From an uncultured Lachnospiraceae bacterium (lineage in GTDB: Bacteria; Bacillota; Clostridia; Lachnospirales; Lachnospiraceae): a stretch of 64,000 nucleotides of DNA. The position numbers and the translations under genes were made by a program. Positions 36,631 to 45,551 of this stretch are shown here, in pieces. Position 1 is the first letter of the stretch; every line of letters begins with the position of its first letter. The DNA lies in assembly GCA_900319245.1 (NCBI GenBank), contig ONNQ01000011.1:23165-87164 (forward strand), written 5' to 3'. Below the pieces are notes generated by a model. The model worked only from the letters and a program-made list of their open reading frames with translations. It did not search any database and had not been told where the DNA came from.

Positions 36631-37233
36631 TTAGCGCATAATCCCCGTTCTGGCCGCATACTTGCGGACGGCCATCGTCATCGCGCCGCCAATACCGTAC
36701 TCCTCGATTGCGATGGCGTGCATCTGCGCGACCGCTTTCCGGGCCCGCACCACGTCTCCCGCCTGTGCCGCCGCTGTCGCAACCCGTTCAAAACAGTGAA
36801 TCCCATACGGGTTATGAATTCCGATCAGCCGATCTGTCCGCTCCACCAGCTTTTCAAAAAGCGGCAGCGCCTTCGCCGCTTCTCCTGCCCTCAGCATCGA
36901 ATTGGCATACCGGTACAAAATATAGAGATACAGGGGCATATACGTATCTTCCATGGCATAAACCGCGAAGTCGTATAGGTCCTTGTAGATCGGCGTCACG
37001 TCAGACGGGGCCTGCTCCAATTTCTGTATTCTGTCCATGACTTCTTCGATCGAGCTCTCGAATTCAAAGAGCCAGCGGTCCTTGCGGATACCCGCCGCCT
37101 CATCCTTGCGCGCTCTCTCAATCACAAGTGCTGCTGCTTTGCGCACGTTCGTTAATGACAGCGGTTCCTGGTCGAGGAGTCGCCGGAGCTCTCTTTGTCT
37201 GTATGCTTTCTTCATGCGGTCATAGAGTTTCAT
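36631..37233 (-). CDS. TPR-like helical protein
   Basis: 200 residues; ATG 37233 follows GAGGG by 4 bases. The chain is almost wholly helical. Residues about 85-165 look like tetratricopeptide-type helix pairs (YILYRYANSMLRAGEAAKAL, LFEKLVERTDRL, and AATAAAQAGDVVRARKAV in style). The family is not named. A protein-binding adaptor role is the usual guess for such folds. It lies upstream of the hybrid kinase on the same strand, 112 bases apart, but that kinase has its own promoter. Confidence 0.7.
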   Translation of the reverse strand: MKLYDRMKKAYRQRELRRLLDQEPLSLTNVRKAAALVIERARKDEAAGIRKDRWLFEFESSIEEVMDRIQKLEQAPSDVTPIYKDLYDFAVYAMEDTYMPLYLYILYRYANSMLRAGEAAKALPLFEKLVERTDRLIGIHNPYGIHCFERVATAAAQAGDVVRARKAVAQMHAIAIEEYGIGGAMTMAVRKYAARTGIMR

Positions 37234-37362
37234 GACGCCCTCTTTCATCTCTTTTTTGACTCGTATATATGCTTCCGGAATGAAGAAAAGACTGCAGGTA
37301 AAACGGATCACCTGCAGTCCAGTTGCTGTTTGTTACTGTTCGCTTTTCGTCTTCGTGAGCAT

Positions 37363-37800
37363 TCAGCTCTCTTTCTGCAGATCCGAAATCCAGCTCTCGC
37401 AATACTGAATTTCCTTCCTGAGCCTGGCCTGTTGATTGTCCAGATCCAGCATCTTCCGGCAGCTCTCTGTTGCCTCTATGTCATCCACGGTCACACAGCC
37501 GCTGGCGATGACAAAAGGAAGCTTCTGTTTGCGGATTCCCCGCGCATATTCTATGGTGAGAACTGCGTCCTGCTGGCCATTGACCTTGCCCTGTCCGTAT
37601 TGCGAGTGCTCAACCGTTCTTCCCTCCAGATTCGGAAGGACCATCGCATCTCTTGCTTCTGTGACTTCTGTAAGTTTCCCGCGCAGCTCGTCAATTTGGA
37701 ATGTCAGCTTTTTAATCTGGATCTTCTTTTGTTCTTCCCTCTGCTGCTTTGTCGTTGCTCTTCTACGCCTTACATTGATGCCCGTTACTCTTTGCGCCAT
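37363..37800 (-). CDS. Hypothetical coiled-coil protein with a small beta domain
   Basis: 145 residues, ATG 37800 with AAAGG upstream. Residues 1-50 are basic then helical (RRRRATTKQQREEQKK; LTFQIDELRGKL). The middle, about 58-105, looks like a small beta barrel (GRTVEHSQYGQGKV, AVLTIEYARG). A final helix pair covers 110-145. It resembles short proteins with an RNA- or DNA-binding barrel next to a coiled coil, but no family is recognised. Confidence 0.6.
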   Translation of the reverse strand: MAQRVTGINVRRRRATTKQQREEQKKIQIKKLTFQIDELRGKLTEVTEARDAMVLPNLEGRTVEHSQYGQGKVNGQQDAVLTIEYARGIRKQKLPFVIASGCVTVDDIEATESCRKMLDLDNQQARLRKEIQYCESWISDLQKES

Positions 37801-38078
37801 TCACTACCACCTTTCTTCGTATAGCTGACCTACCGGCCCAAGGCGCGCAGATACGCTTACTTCCATCACTTTTTATATATCTATTTTATCATAAAAGGCA
37901 AAACCAGGTCAAAAACGAATTGCCATTTTGTAAATATAACGTAAAGAAATTTTGTCTATATTTCCGATAATTTTCATATTTCCATAACATTTTTATCGCT
38001 TTACCATGCTATACTTTGCATACATCATGACTGGCATACAGTTGGCCGGCCTACCCAACAATCTTGAGAGGACAATCT

Positions 38079-39188
38079 ATGAACAAAACACCCATTGCGG
38101 CCGCCATGCTGGTTGCTATGTGTACGGCATCTGTCCTGTTTGCCTATGCCGAACCCGCAGCGCAGTCAGTGCCGCAGGAAGATGACGGCATACACTACTG
38201 CAGGACGCATCTTGCGGAGGAGGAGCAGCTGATTTATGATGCGCTGCTTGCATGCACGCTTTCAGAGGATCCGACGCAAGCGGGCGATGAAATTCGCATT
38301 TCCATGGACCCTGCCAGCGACGAATTCAGAGCCTCTTTCAGACGATGCTATAACGCGCTGGTTTTTGACCACCCTGAACTCTTCTGGTTAAGCGTGGGCG
38401 ACAGCGCGTTCCAATACATGTACCGCAGAAAGCTCTTTGATCATGAGATCTTCCAGGTCACCTTCCAGCTCGCAGAGGCCTTTCCGGACAAGGACAAGCA
38501 AATGAAAGAACTGGACAGCGCCGCAGACGAGCTGCTCGCCGGCATCGACCCGGACCTGTCTCCGGCCCAAAAATCGCTTGCCATCCACGACGCGCTCATC
38601 GCACTGGTCACCTATGACAAGGAAACCGCTTCCACCATGGAAAAGGATCTTGCGCACACTGCCTACGGCGCACTCGTCGCCAATAGCAGCGGCGAGGCCA
38701 ACACCGCCGTGTGCGACGGCTATTCCTTCGCCTACGAATATCTGCTGCAGAAGGCCGGCATCCGCAGTACCGTGATCGCAGGCATAGCCGGAGAAACCGA
38801 AGAGACCGCCGGCAGCCATTCCTGGAATCTGGTGGAATTGTCCGGCGCGTGGTACGAAGTGGATCCCACTTGGAATGACATCTCCGCCGAGGAGGCGCTG
38901 GACTCTACGCAGGAATATAGCGCCATCGCCGAGGAAGCCATGCGCAACAAGTGGTACACCGACCGGCTCACACACTATCTATTCAATGTGACGACCGAGC
39001 AGATTTCTGATTTTGAACCGGACCAGTACTATCGCTACACCAACGACCGGGGATGGGTAACCTTCCTGGGCGACTCCGTCCACATCCGCCACACCGATGC
39101 GGACTCGGAGGAGACCGGCGACTACATGACGCCGCTGGCGCCGGTTGCGGAGGGAACTGAGTTTCGTTATGAGGCGCTGCGGGAGTAG
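38079..39188 (+). CDS. Secreted transglutaminase-like (papain-fold) protein
   Basis: 369 residues from ATG 38079 (GAGAGGA 6 bases upstream). Residues 1-25 are a signal peptide ending in AYA. The transglutaminase core is at about 185-280: Cys in NTAVCDGYSFAYEYLL, His in GSHSWNLVEL, and Asp in WYEVDPTWND, the classic Cys-His-Asp order. The N-terminal 150 residues are helical and unrecognised. Such proteins occur outside the membrane in Clostridia and act on peptides or wall proteins; the substrate is unknown. Confidence 0.85.
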   Translation: MNKTPIAAAMLVAMCTASVLFAYAEPAAQSVPQEDDGIHYCRTHLAEEEQLIYDALLACTLSEDPTQAGDEIRISMDPASDEFRASFRRCYNALVFDHPELFWLSVGDSAFQYMYRRKLFDHEIFQVTFQLAEAFPDKDKQMKELDSAADELLAGIDPDLSPAQKSLAIHDALIALVTYDKETASTMEKDLAHTAYGALVANSSGEANTAVCDGYSFAYEYLLQKAGIRSTVIAGIAGETEETAGSHSWNLVELSGAWYEVDPTWNDISAEEALDSTQEYSAIAEEAMRNKWYTDRLTHYLFNVTTEQISDFEPDQYYRYTNDRGWVTFLGDSVHIRHTDADSEETGDYMTPLAPVAEGTEFRYEALRE

Positions 39189-39230
39189 ATGCAGTCAGAG
39201 CTTTCTTTAGGCTCCGCTCAGAACCAAATA

Positions 39231-39259
39231 AAAAAATGAAGCCCGGGACCCCGGGCTTC
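39231..39259. terminator. Convergent terminator, 9-10 bp perfect stem
   Basis: GAAGCCCGGG and CCGGGCTTC pair around a 3-base loop. The T run lies on the minus-strand side (A run at 39231-39236), so it mainly ends the gene at 39295-39726 and may also stop the transglutaminase gene. Confidence 0.85.
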
Positions 39260-39294
39260 ACCAATATGTTCGTTCAGAATACCTTCTTCACCGC

Positions 39295-39726
39295 TTATTC
39301 AGCAGCCTCTTCTTTCTCTTCCTCGGCAGGTGCCTCAGCTGCCTCTTCGGCAGGCTCCTCAGCCGGCGCTTCCTCTGCGGGCGCCTCAGCTGCTTCCTCG
39401 CCAGCCTCCTCTTCGACCTTTTTAAGTCTCTCAGAAACCAGCTTCTCTGCGTTTGCGAGCTGCTCTTTGATCTTCGCAAGTTCCTCGGAAGACATCTTGG
39501 AAACCCTCTCGCTGATCTCGTCAATGTCGATGCCTCTCTTGCCCATGCTCTCCTTGAAGCTGCGCTGCAGATCACTGCTCAGGTCTTTGCCCTGCTCCAC
39601 TGTGATCTCGCCCTTCTTGACGAGCTCGCCAATGATCTCCTGGCCCTTTTCTGCAGAATATGCAACTGCGCCTACGCCTGCCAGAATGATTGTCTTGATT
39701 CCATCACCAAACTTAAAATCTGCCAT
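39295..39726 (-). CDS. Phasin-like helical protein with acidic Ala/Glu/Pro tail
   Basis: 143 residues, ATG 39726 with AAGGAGG 5 bases upstream. Residues 1-90 are amphipathic helices: LAGVGAVAYSAEKGQEIIGELVKKGEIT and SSDLQRSFKESMGKRG in style, like poly-hydroxyalkanoate phasin-type or ClpB-adaptor-type small proteins in Firmicutes. Residues about 105-143 are a simple-sequence tail of EEAAEAPAEE units, consistent with the coding-repeat habit seen elsewhere in the window. Binding to lipid or granules is only a family-level inference. Confidence 0.7.
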   Translation of the reverse strand: MADFKFGDGIKTIILAGVGAVAYSAEKGQEIIGELVKKGEITVEQGKDLSSDLQRSFKESMGKRGIDIDEISERVSKMSSEELAKIKEQLANAEKLVSERLKKVEEEAGEEAAEAPAEEAPAEEPAEEAAEAPAEEEKEEAAE

Positions 39727-39950
39727 TTCATCCTCCTTATTTTTATGGAACTTTCCCCTAATGATTTGTTCAGAGCTGTCCCATTATGCTCGAGTTCCTT
39801 GCAGCACTGCGCTGTTGTTGTTTCTCTTATAGTTTATTATTCTATTCTATTTCGTGTTTTCCTTGTGACAGCTTTCTTAAGAATTCCTAAAACGATTCTA
39901 AAATGATCTGTTCCTGTAAAGTCTGCTATGTGTTCCACTGTGCCAAAACA

Positions 39951-40751
39951 TCATTTTGCCGGCACCGCACCGAGGTATTCCTCCAGCGTCACGCCCTTTT
40001 TCATGATCTCCTCGGCGGCTTCCGCGCCGACATAGCGGTAGTGCCAGGGTTCTCCTTTGACGCCGGTGATCTGCGACTTGCTGTTGGGATAGCGCTTGAT
40101 GAAGCCGTATTTCCAGCAGTTCTCATCCAGCCAGGACCAGACTTCATTGGCCGACGCATTGTCGCCCTCTTCGCTGGAGATGTCCACACAGATGCCGAGC
40201 TCATGCTCGCTTGTACCAGGGGCGGCTTCCCACTGCAGCGCAAGCTTTTCCGCTTCCTCCTTGCTCTTTCCGTATCCCATGTATTCGCTGATCTTATTCT
40301 TGAGGCGGCTTTCCTGCTCGCTGCTGGTCCGGTAGCCCTGCACAACGCGGGGTGACAGCCCGTTTGCCCGCATATCATCGAACATGTCCTGCAGATCCTG
40401 GTAGATCCGACTGTCCACGCTCTGCCCGTATCGAAGTTCTGTCAGTTCTCCGTCGAACGTCTTCTCAATGGGATGGTCATGATTGACCAGTACCAATTTC
40501 CAATCCGACGACTGCTTGAAGCCCACCGCATGTTTCCCACTGGCCGTGTCTTCATCCATGCCGGCGTTCGCTGTACCCGAAAGCGTGATCTGCGGCAGGT
40601 CAAACCCGTAGAAAATCTGGTTGACGCGGAACGCAACCCCGATCACGAGCACGATGATGAGCAGTGCTGCCAGAATTTCTCCTCTATATGTGCGGCGCTC
40701 GTTTTTATAGCCATCGCCGTCCTTTTTCAAGTCTTTGTCCCTGTCTGCCAT
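39951..40751 (-). CDS. M15-family D-Ala-D-Ala carboxypeptidase (VanY/DdcY-like)
   Basis: 266 residues from ATG 40751 (AAAGGA 7 bases upstream). An N-terminal membrane anchor at about 27-45 follows a charged stretch. The peptidase domain has RVVQGYRTSSEQ, SEHELGICVDIS (zinc His and Asp) and PWHYRYVG (zinc His), the M15 signature. It should trim D-Ala from peptidoglycan stems outside the membrane. No van genes are nearby, so ordinary wall maturation is more likely than glycopeptide resistance. Confidence 0.93.
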   Translation of the reverse strand: MADRDKDLKKDGDGYKNERRTYRGEILAALLIIVLVIGVAFRVNQIFYGFDLPQITLSGTANAGMDEDTASGKHAVGFKQSSDWKLVLVNHDHPIEKTFDGELTELRYGQSVDSRIYQDLQDMFDDMRANGLSPRVVQGYRTSSEQESRLKNKISEYMGYGKSKEEAEKLALQWEAAPGTSEHELGICVDISSEEGDNASANEVWSWLDENCWKYGFIKRYPNSKSQITGVKGEPWHYRYVGAEAAEEIMKKGVTLEEYLGAVPAK

Positions 40752-40869
40752 CAACGCGTCCTTTGCAGAGTGTGTTAACCGTGTTTTACGTATAATTTCT
40801 CTAATTTTAAGAAACTGTTACATTTTCAGTATACTCTGTTTCACAAAAATTGCAAAGCAAAACAAGGAA

Positions 40870-40907
40870 AGAAAAGGCTGTCGATCCCCCATGAAGATGA
40901 CAGCCTT
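40870..40907 (-). terminator. Terminator after the phosphoribosyltransferase-like gene
   Basis: Minus-strand stem AAGGCTGTC/GACAGCCTT with a 16-base loop, followed by TTTTCTTT. Confidence 0.75.
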
Positions 40908-40952
40908 GCAGTAATTCTATATGTATGAAGTTGGCCGCATGAGGCCTGGCGC

Positions 40953-41594
40953 CTAATGCAGCTTGGAATAGCCGAAGCTGTTGCAGATTGCGTCAATCGG
41001 TACGTGGTTCTTGCAGAGCTTGCACTCGGATGCCGGGTAGGAACGATAATCAGGCAGATCAGCGATCTTATACAGAGAGTGAATCTGCTGTCCGAAGATC
41101 TTCTGCGGCACTGCGAAGATTGCCGTAATGCCTACAACAGTTCCACCATAATAATCAATACTCTCACCTGCGCGGAGGATCGTCTGGCCGGTTGTCGCGG
41201 AAGCGAGCAGCAGCAGGACATGCTTGCCCTTGATCATCATCTCTGAGTTCTCGCGGAAGATCATCTGGCCGCGATTATCAAATTCGGGGGAATAGACGTA
41301 AATCGTCTTGTGCGCGTTCATGGACATGACGCCCGCCTGGGTCAGCTCATCTGCAAGATATGCGCCGATGACTTCCATTCCATCCATGCAGACGATCGTA
41401 TCGACAATCGTTGTCGCCGCATAGGTACTTGCCATGGCACGCGCCGCCGCCTTAGCCTCGCTCTGTCTGGTCCGCATTGTTGTCATGTCAATGTAGTAGT
41501 TGATGTGAGAGTTCGGTGTTACAAAATGTCCGGGGATGACCTTCATGATGACATCCGGGAACTTTCTCGACCTCATCTTTGTGTAAGTCTGCAT
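40953..41594 (-). CDS. Phosphoribosyltransferase-like protein (orotate PRTase-type)
   Basis: 213 residues; ATG 41594 has GGAGG 5 bases upstream. The type I PRTase fold is suggested by TTIVDTIVCMDGMEVIGAYLA and by LLLLASATTGQTILRAGE, where the PRPP-binding loop normally sits (the acidic pair of the usual loop is missing). The C-terminus has ECKLCKNHVPIDAICNSFG, a Cys pair that could bind metal. Often annotated as orotate phosphoribosyltransferase in Clostridia, but without pyr genes next to it a salvage or regulatory role is equally possible. Confidence 0.7.
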   Translation of the reverse strand: MQTYTKMRSRKFPDVIMKVIPGHFVTPNSHINYYIDMTTMRTRQSEAKAAARAMASTYAATTIVDTIVCMDGMEVIGAYLADELTQAGVMSMNAHKTIYVYSPEFDNRGQMIFRENSEMMIKGKHVLLLLASATTGQTILRAGESIDYYGGTVVGITAIFAVPQKIFGQQIHSLYKIADLPDYRSYPASECKLCKNHVPIDAICNSFGYSKLH

Positions 41595-42011
41595 ATGCAC
41601 CTCCGATCTGCAGCTACGCCTGTAAAAGCGTCTCCGCATTGACAATTCTTGCGTTTCATACGCATATTATACTATGTTTTTGCATCTTTTGCACAAAATT
41701 TGCGCAAAATCCATCCAATTTTCAGCCAAAATATTCAAACCGTTATTTCTTCTTTTTTTTCGAAAACTTTATAAGTTTTTCATTCTTTCTAAATAGTTTT
41801 ATAACAACTATCGTGTATAGTATTACTTGTAAACAGAGAGAAACATTTCCCCCTCTTTAATAACTCTCAATGTTTAACAAGATTTACATTTCCCCCTTTC
41901 AAAAAAGCCCTTCGCGTAGCGAAGGGCTTTTGCGTTGTCTATATTTTTCTTCGCGCCGAAGCGCTTTGCGCTGCGGCACACGAGGCGAATCGTAGATGCA
42001 CCGATGCGCTC
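41595..42011. other. Intergenic region between two minus-strand genes
   Basis: About 415 bases without a gene. 41640-41880 is AT-rich and should hold the phosphoribosyltransferase promoter. A terminator for the amino-acid transport operon lies at 41901-41932. Nothing else is recognised. Confidence 0.5.
41901..41932. terminator. Terminator of the amino-acid transport/epimerase operon
   Basis: AAAAGCCCTTCGC and GCGAAGGGCTTTT pair around a 3-base loop; on the minus strand it ends in TTTTTT. Confidence 0.92.
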
Positions 42012-42788
42012 TCAGTCTTCCAGCTCCATCTCCACCGGTGCTTCCAGCGTCAGCTTACCGCCCACGGTGCCGGCAAACCGTCCCTGCCGCTTGGCAATGT
42101 TGACGATGATCGTTCCGCCGGGCTCGTCAAAGCTATAGCTGTGGAAGCCGTCTTCCTTGTCTCTTGTCATGAACCAGGCTGCCGCCAGTGAGCCGCTTCC
42201 GCAGGAGGACTCGCAGCAGACGGTGTCGGTACCGGCGACGTAAACGACCGGCGTCAAGCTGTCGTCATTGACAAACTGCACGCCGAAAGCGCTGTAGTTT
42301 CCGCCGAACTTTTCGATCATGCGGCGTGCGAACGCCTCGTCGAATTCCTTTTCCTTGCAGATCATGTGGGTGATTCCTCTGGAAACCACCATGGGATAGA
42401 GGTTCTCAGCGTCCTCTCCCGCCATCTCCAGTTTCTCCGGCATCGGCATCTGCGCCGCGCTGGTCTCCCTGTCGAGATCACAGATCACTTCCAGCTTGTC
42501 CCTTGTGCCGGACATCTCAATCTTACAGTGGTCGACTCCTTTTTCCTTGCACAGAAGATATCCAAAGGATCTGGCTGCATTGCCGCAGAATTCACCGCCG
42601 GCCATCTCCAGTCTTCCGGCAGAGTCGCCGTAGCGGGGCCTTGTCTCGAACCCCACCTGCTCGGCCTTCAGGGCCGGGTCGGCCATGATCGCCGCTGCCA
42701 CTCTGGCCCGCTCCGCCTTGGGAACGCCATATCGCACAATTGCCGTCCTGTTTCCTGCCGGATCGGCCATCACTACTGTCCACTTCAT
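42012..42788 (-). CDS. Diaminopimelate epimerase-fold amino-acid epimerase (DapF/CntK-like)
   Basis: 258 residues; ATG 42788 is chosen with GGAGGAGG 10 bases upstream, 19 bases after the ATPase gene. A cofactor-independent two-Cys racemase: first Cys in GGEFCGNAARSFGYLL, second in ESSCGSGSLAAAW, both in the DapF arrangement. The N-terminus (VVMADPAGNRTAIV) lacks the GNDF of true DapF. It forms one operon with a polar amino-acid ABC importer, so it may epimerise the imported amino acid, as CntK does with histidine, rather than make meso-diaminopimelate. The substrate is not decided by sequence. Confidence 0.8.
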   Translation of the reverse strand: MKWTVVMADPAGNRTAIVRYGVPKAERARVAAAIMADPALKAEQVGFETRPRYGDSAGRLEMAGGEFCGNAARSFGYLLCKEKGVDHCKIEMSGTRDKLEVICDLDRETSAAQMPMPEKLEMAGEDAENLYPMVVSRGITHMICKEKEFDEAFARRMIEKFGGNYSAFGVQFVNDDSLTPVVYVAGTDTVCCESSCGSGSLAAAWFMTRDKEDGFHSYSFDEPGGTIIVNIAKRQGRFAGTVGGKLTLEAPVEMELED

Positions 42789-42807
42789 TGCTGTTTTGCC
42801 TCCTCCA

Positions 42808-43575
42808 TCAGCCATTTTCGGCAAATCTTGCAAGAAATCTCTTCGTTCTCTCCTCGGTCGGATTCGAGATCACGTCCTCGGGACGCCCCTCTTCCACAAT
42901 ATAGCCGCCGTCCATGAAGATGACCCTGTCCGCCACGTCTCTCGCAAACGCCATCTCATGCGTGACGATGACCATGGTCATGTGCTCCTGGGCCAGCTGG
43001 CGGATGACCTTCAGGATCTCTCCCGTCAGCTCAGGATCAAGAGCCGACGTCGGCTCGTCAAAAAAGAGAATGTCCGGATTCATGCACAGCGCTCTCGCGA
43101 TCGCGACTCGCTGCTGCTGACCGCCGGAAAGCTGCTGGGGGTAATAGTGCTCCTTGCCCTCGAGGCCCATCTTCTTGATGAGCGACATGGCTTCCTTGGT
43201 AACTTCCGTCTTGTTTCTCTTTTGCACATGGATCGGCGCGTCACAGAGGTTCTTGAGCACATCATAGTGCGGGAACAGGTTGAACTGCTGGAACACAAGG
43301 CCGTAATAGCTCTTGATCTTGCGCAGCGCAGACGCCGGCGCATAGACAGACTTGCCGTCCGCGTCGTTCGAAGCCGCTTTCTCTCCGTGGTAAGTCAACT
43401 CGCCGCTGTCCATTGTCTCGAGCATGGTCGCACAGCGAAGCAGCGTCGACTTGCCGCTGCCGGAAGGGCCGATGATGGCCACGACTTCGCCCTTGTCCAC
43501 AGAGACCGTGATATCGTTGAGGACCTTCAGATCGCCAAAAGATTTACTTACATTTTTGATCTCAAATAAACTCAT
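42808..43575 (-). CDS. Polar amino-acid ABC transporter ATP-binding protein (GlnQ type)
   Basis: 255 residues; ATG 43575 has GGAGG 8 bases upstream. Walker [11 protein letters not shown]-loop FQQFNLFPH, signature [15 protein letters not shown], Walker [15 protein letters not shown] and switch His in [10 protein letters not shown] are all present, with PAAT-family character. An insert after the A-loop ([15 protein letters not shown]) is slightly longer than usual. Energises uptake together with the permease and binding protein upstream. Confidence 0.95.
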   Translation of the reverse strand: MSLFEIKNVSKSFGDLKVLNDITVSVDKGEVVAIIGPSGSGKSTLLRCATMLETMDSGELTYHGEKAASNDADGKSVYAPASALRKIKSYYGLVFQQFNLFPHYDVLKNLCDAPIHVQKRNKTEVTKEAMSLIKKMGLEGKEHYYPQQLSGGQQQRVAIARALCMNPDILFFDEPTSALDPELTGEILKVIRQLAQEHMTMVIVTHEMAFARDVADRVIFMDGGYIVEEGRPEDVISNPTEERTKRFLARFAENG

Positions 43576-43589
43576 ATCCGCTGCCTCCG

Positions 43590-44240
43590 TCAATTGTAGT
43601 AGCTCAGGGCCTTCTCAATGCGGTCCATTACAATCGTGACGACCAGATTGAAGATGTAATAGAATACACCCGCCACAAAGAGCGGCATCAGGCTGGACAT
43701 CGCAGCAGACACCTGTTTAGCATACGTGAACATTTCCTGATACGCAAGTACAAATGAAAGGGAGGTATCCTTGACCAGCGTGATCACTTCGTTGGTGACC
43801 GGCGGGATCGTGCGCTTGATCATCTGCGGGAAGATGATCTTGAGGAAGGTCTGTACTTTGGTATAGCCAAGAACCGTGGCTGCCTCTGTCTGCCCCACCG
43901 GGATGCTCTGGATACCCGCGCGGAAAATCTCCGCGAAGTAGGCCGCGTAGTTGATGGAGAATCCGATCAGTGTCGCATACAGTCTCCAGTTGGTGGAGAG
44001 CTTGATGCCGAACGCGTAATAGGGTCCGTAGAATACCACGATCAGCTGCAGCATCAGCGGGGTTCCTCGAAGGACGGAGATGATTCCCTGGATCAGCAGT
44101 GAAAGCGGTTTGAATTTACTCATTCTTCCAAGCGCCACAAGTACGCCGAGCGGCATGGAAAAAAGAAGTGTGCAGAAGAAAATGAGCAGCGTGGCCCCAA
44201 ATCCGGAAGCAATTTGCTGAATGACACTGATAAGGCTCAT
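43590..44240 (-). CDS. Polar amino-acid ABC transporter permease
   Basis: 216 residues; ATG 44240 follows AAAGGGA. HisM/GlnP-type with five membrane segments, the [11 protein letters not shown] type start of the family ([11 protein letters not shown]), and the EAA loop [20 protein letters not shown]. Separated from the binding-protein gene upstream by 243 bases that contain a hairpin, and from the ATPase gene by 14 bases. Confidence 0.95.
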   Translation of the reverse strand: MSLISVIQQIASGFGATLLIFFCTLLFSMPLGVLVALGRMSKFKPLSLLIQGIISVLRGTPLMLQLIVVFYGPYYAFGIKLSTNWRLYATLIGFSINYAAYFAEIFRAGIQSIPVGQTEAATVLGYTKVQTFLKIIFPQMIKRTIPPVTNEVITLVKDTSLSFVLAYQEMFTYAKQVSAAMSSLMPLFVAGVFYYIFNLVVTIVMDRIEKALSYYN

Positions 44241-44365
44241 GGTTTCCCTTTCGTTTGTGGTATGCGGCCCGCCGTCTTCACTTTTCATAGCGGACGGGGC
44301 ATGTTTTGGCTAACAATAGGCTGCGCAATTGGCCGGGACCAACTGTAAATCGGATAAGAAAGACC

Positions 44366-44393
44366 GCCTGTGCCCCTTTGTGGAGCGCAGGCG
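44366..44393 (-). terminator. Hairpin between binding-protein and permease genes (attenuator-like)
   Basis: On the minus strand GCCTG-x-GCTCC pairs with GGGGC-x-CAGGC around the loop ACAAA, followed by a T-rich stretch. It would let more binding protein than permease be made, as is usual for ABC importers. Confidence 0.55.
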
Positions 44394-44483
44394 ATCAAAC
44401 GTACCTTTGTATGACCCCTTACACATCGTGCACGAGACGCTTCTTCGTGCGTCTTGCCTCGGGATCCTGCGTGTACAGCCGGA

Positions 44484-45389
44484 TTACTTCTCGGTGATCA
44501 GCATATCGGGCAGGTTGTCGTCAGCATAGTTCTCAGCGATCTTCATGACTGTGCCGTCTGCCAGCATCTCGTCATAGGTCTCCTGCACCTGGTCTCTGAG
44601 AGTTTCGTTGCCGAGCTTGAAAGCGATCGCATACTGCTCTGCTGCGATGGGCTCCTCAAGGATGCGGAACTTGTCGGGGTTGTTTCTCATCTGATACTGG
44701 GCAACGCCGATATCAACTGCGATCGCGTCCACAGCGCCTGCCTGCATATCTGTGAAGCAGGTGTTGTAGCTGGGGTTCTTCTGCAGATCTGCGAAGGTGG
44801 CCGTGAGGTCTGCGAGCTCTTCGCTCTCCAGCGCAGTCTGTGCGGAGGACTCGGTCTGTGTAATGACGACCTTGCCGGCAAGATCTGCCAGTGTCTGGAT
44901 GTCGGAATCCGCAAGAACAGCCATCACGATAGAGTTGTTGACATAGGGATCGGACCATGTGTAATCCGCTTCACGGCCTGTGTAAGTCATGCCGTTCCAG
45001 ATGCAGTCGATGGTTCCGCTGTCGATCTCCGCGTCCTTGTTGTCCCAGTTGATGGGCTGCTTAACGAGTGTCCAGCCGCGGCGGTTGCAAAGCTCCTGTG
45101 CCAGCTCCAGATCAAATCCGGTGTAGTCGCCGGTTGCCTCATCGAGGTAGCCGTAAGGCGGGTACTCGGCGTCAAAACCGACTACAAATGTGGTATCGTC
45201 GTTGGCTTCTGCCGTGGCTGCATCCGCTTCCGCCTCTGCTGCGTCCGCTTCCTCTGCGGGCTCTTCCTGTACTTCCTCTTCCGCTGCGCTGTCATTGCTG
45301 CTTGTGGATGCCGCTGTGGATCCGCCGCAGGCTGCGAGTGAAACGGCCATCACGCCTGTGAGAAGCATTGCTGCTAACTTTTTCATCAT
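44484..45389 (-). CDS. Amino-acid ABC transporter substrate-binding lipoprotein
   Basis: 301 residues; ATG 45389 (a second ATG follows) with AAGGAGG 8 bases upstream. Lipobox LAACGG near residue 20, then a Ser/Glu/Ala-rich linker (about 22-60), then an SBP_bac_3 domain: VVGFDAEYPPYGYLDEATG, GFDLELAQELC, DCIWNGMTYTGREADY. It should bind a polar amino acid (the family includes Gln, Cys, His and others). First gene of the transport operon. Confidence 0.95.
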   Translation of the reverse strand: MMKKLAAMLLTGVMAVSLAACGGSTAASTSSNDSAAEEEVQEEPAEEADAAEAEADAATAEANDDTTFVVGFDAEYPPYGYLDEATGDYTGFDLELAQELCNRRGWTLVKQPINWDNKDAEIDSGTIDCIWNGMTYTGREADYTWSDPYVNNSIVMAVLADSDIQTLADLAGKVVITQTESSAQTALESEELADLTATFADLQKNPSYNTCFTDMQAGAVDAIAVDIGVAQYQMRNNPDKFRILEEPIAAEQYAIAFKLGNETLRDQVQETYDEMLADGTVMKIAENYADDNLPDMLITEK

Positions 45390-45551
45390 GTTACGATCCT
45401 CCTTATTGAAGCGCACTGCGCTGTGCCCCGTAAGAAGAAATCCGCAGGCGCGGTTTCTCCGGGTTTTCAATGATAGCAGGCGGCGTTCCGTCTCGCACTT
45501 GAACGAATCAGCGAGATAGCGAACTAAAGCGCCGCACACTGTAGTATATTA

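Noticed and set aside
39951-40751. VanY as evidence for glycopeptide resistance
   Set aside because: No vanRS, vanH, vanA or vanX homologues are nearby; M15 carboxypeptidases are common in susceptible Firmicutes.
42012-42788. Confident naming as dapF
   Set aside because: The two catalytic Cys fit but the N-terminal GNDF motif is missing and the gene is in a transport operon, so a broader family name was used.
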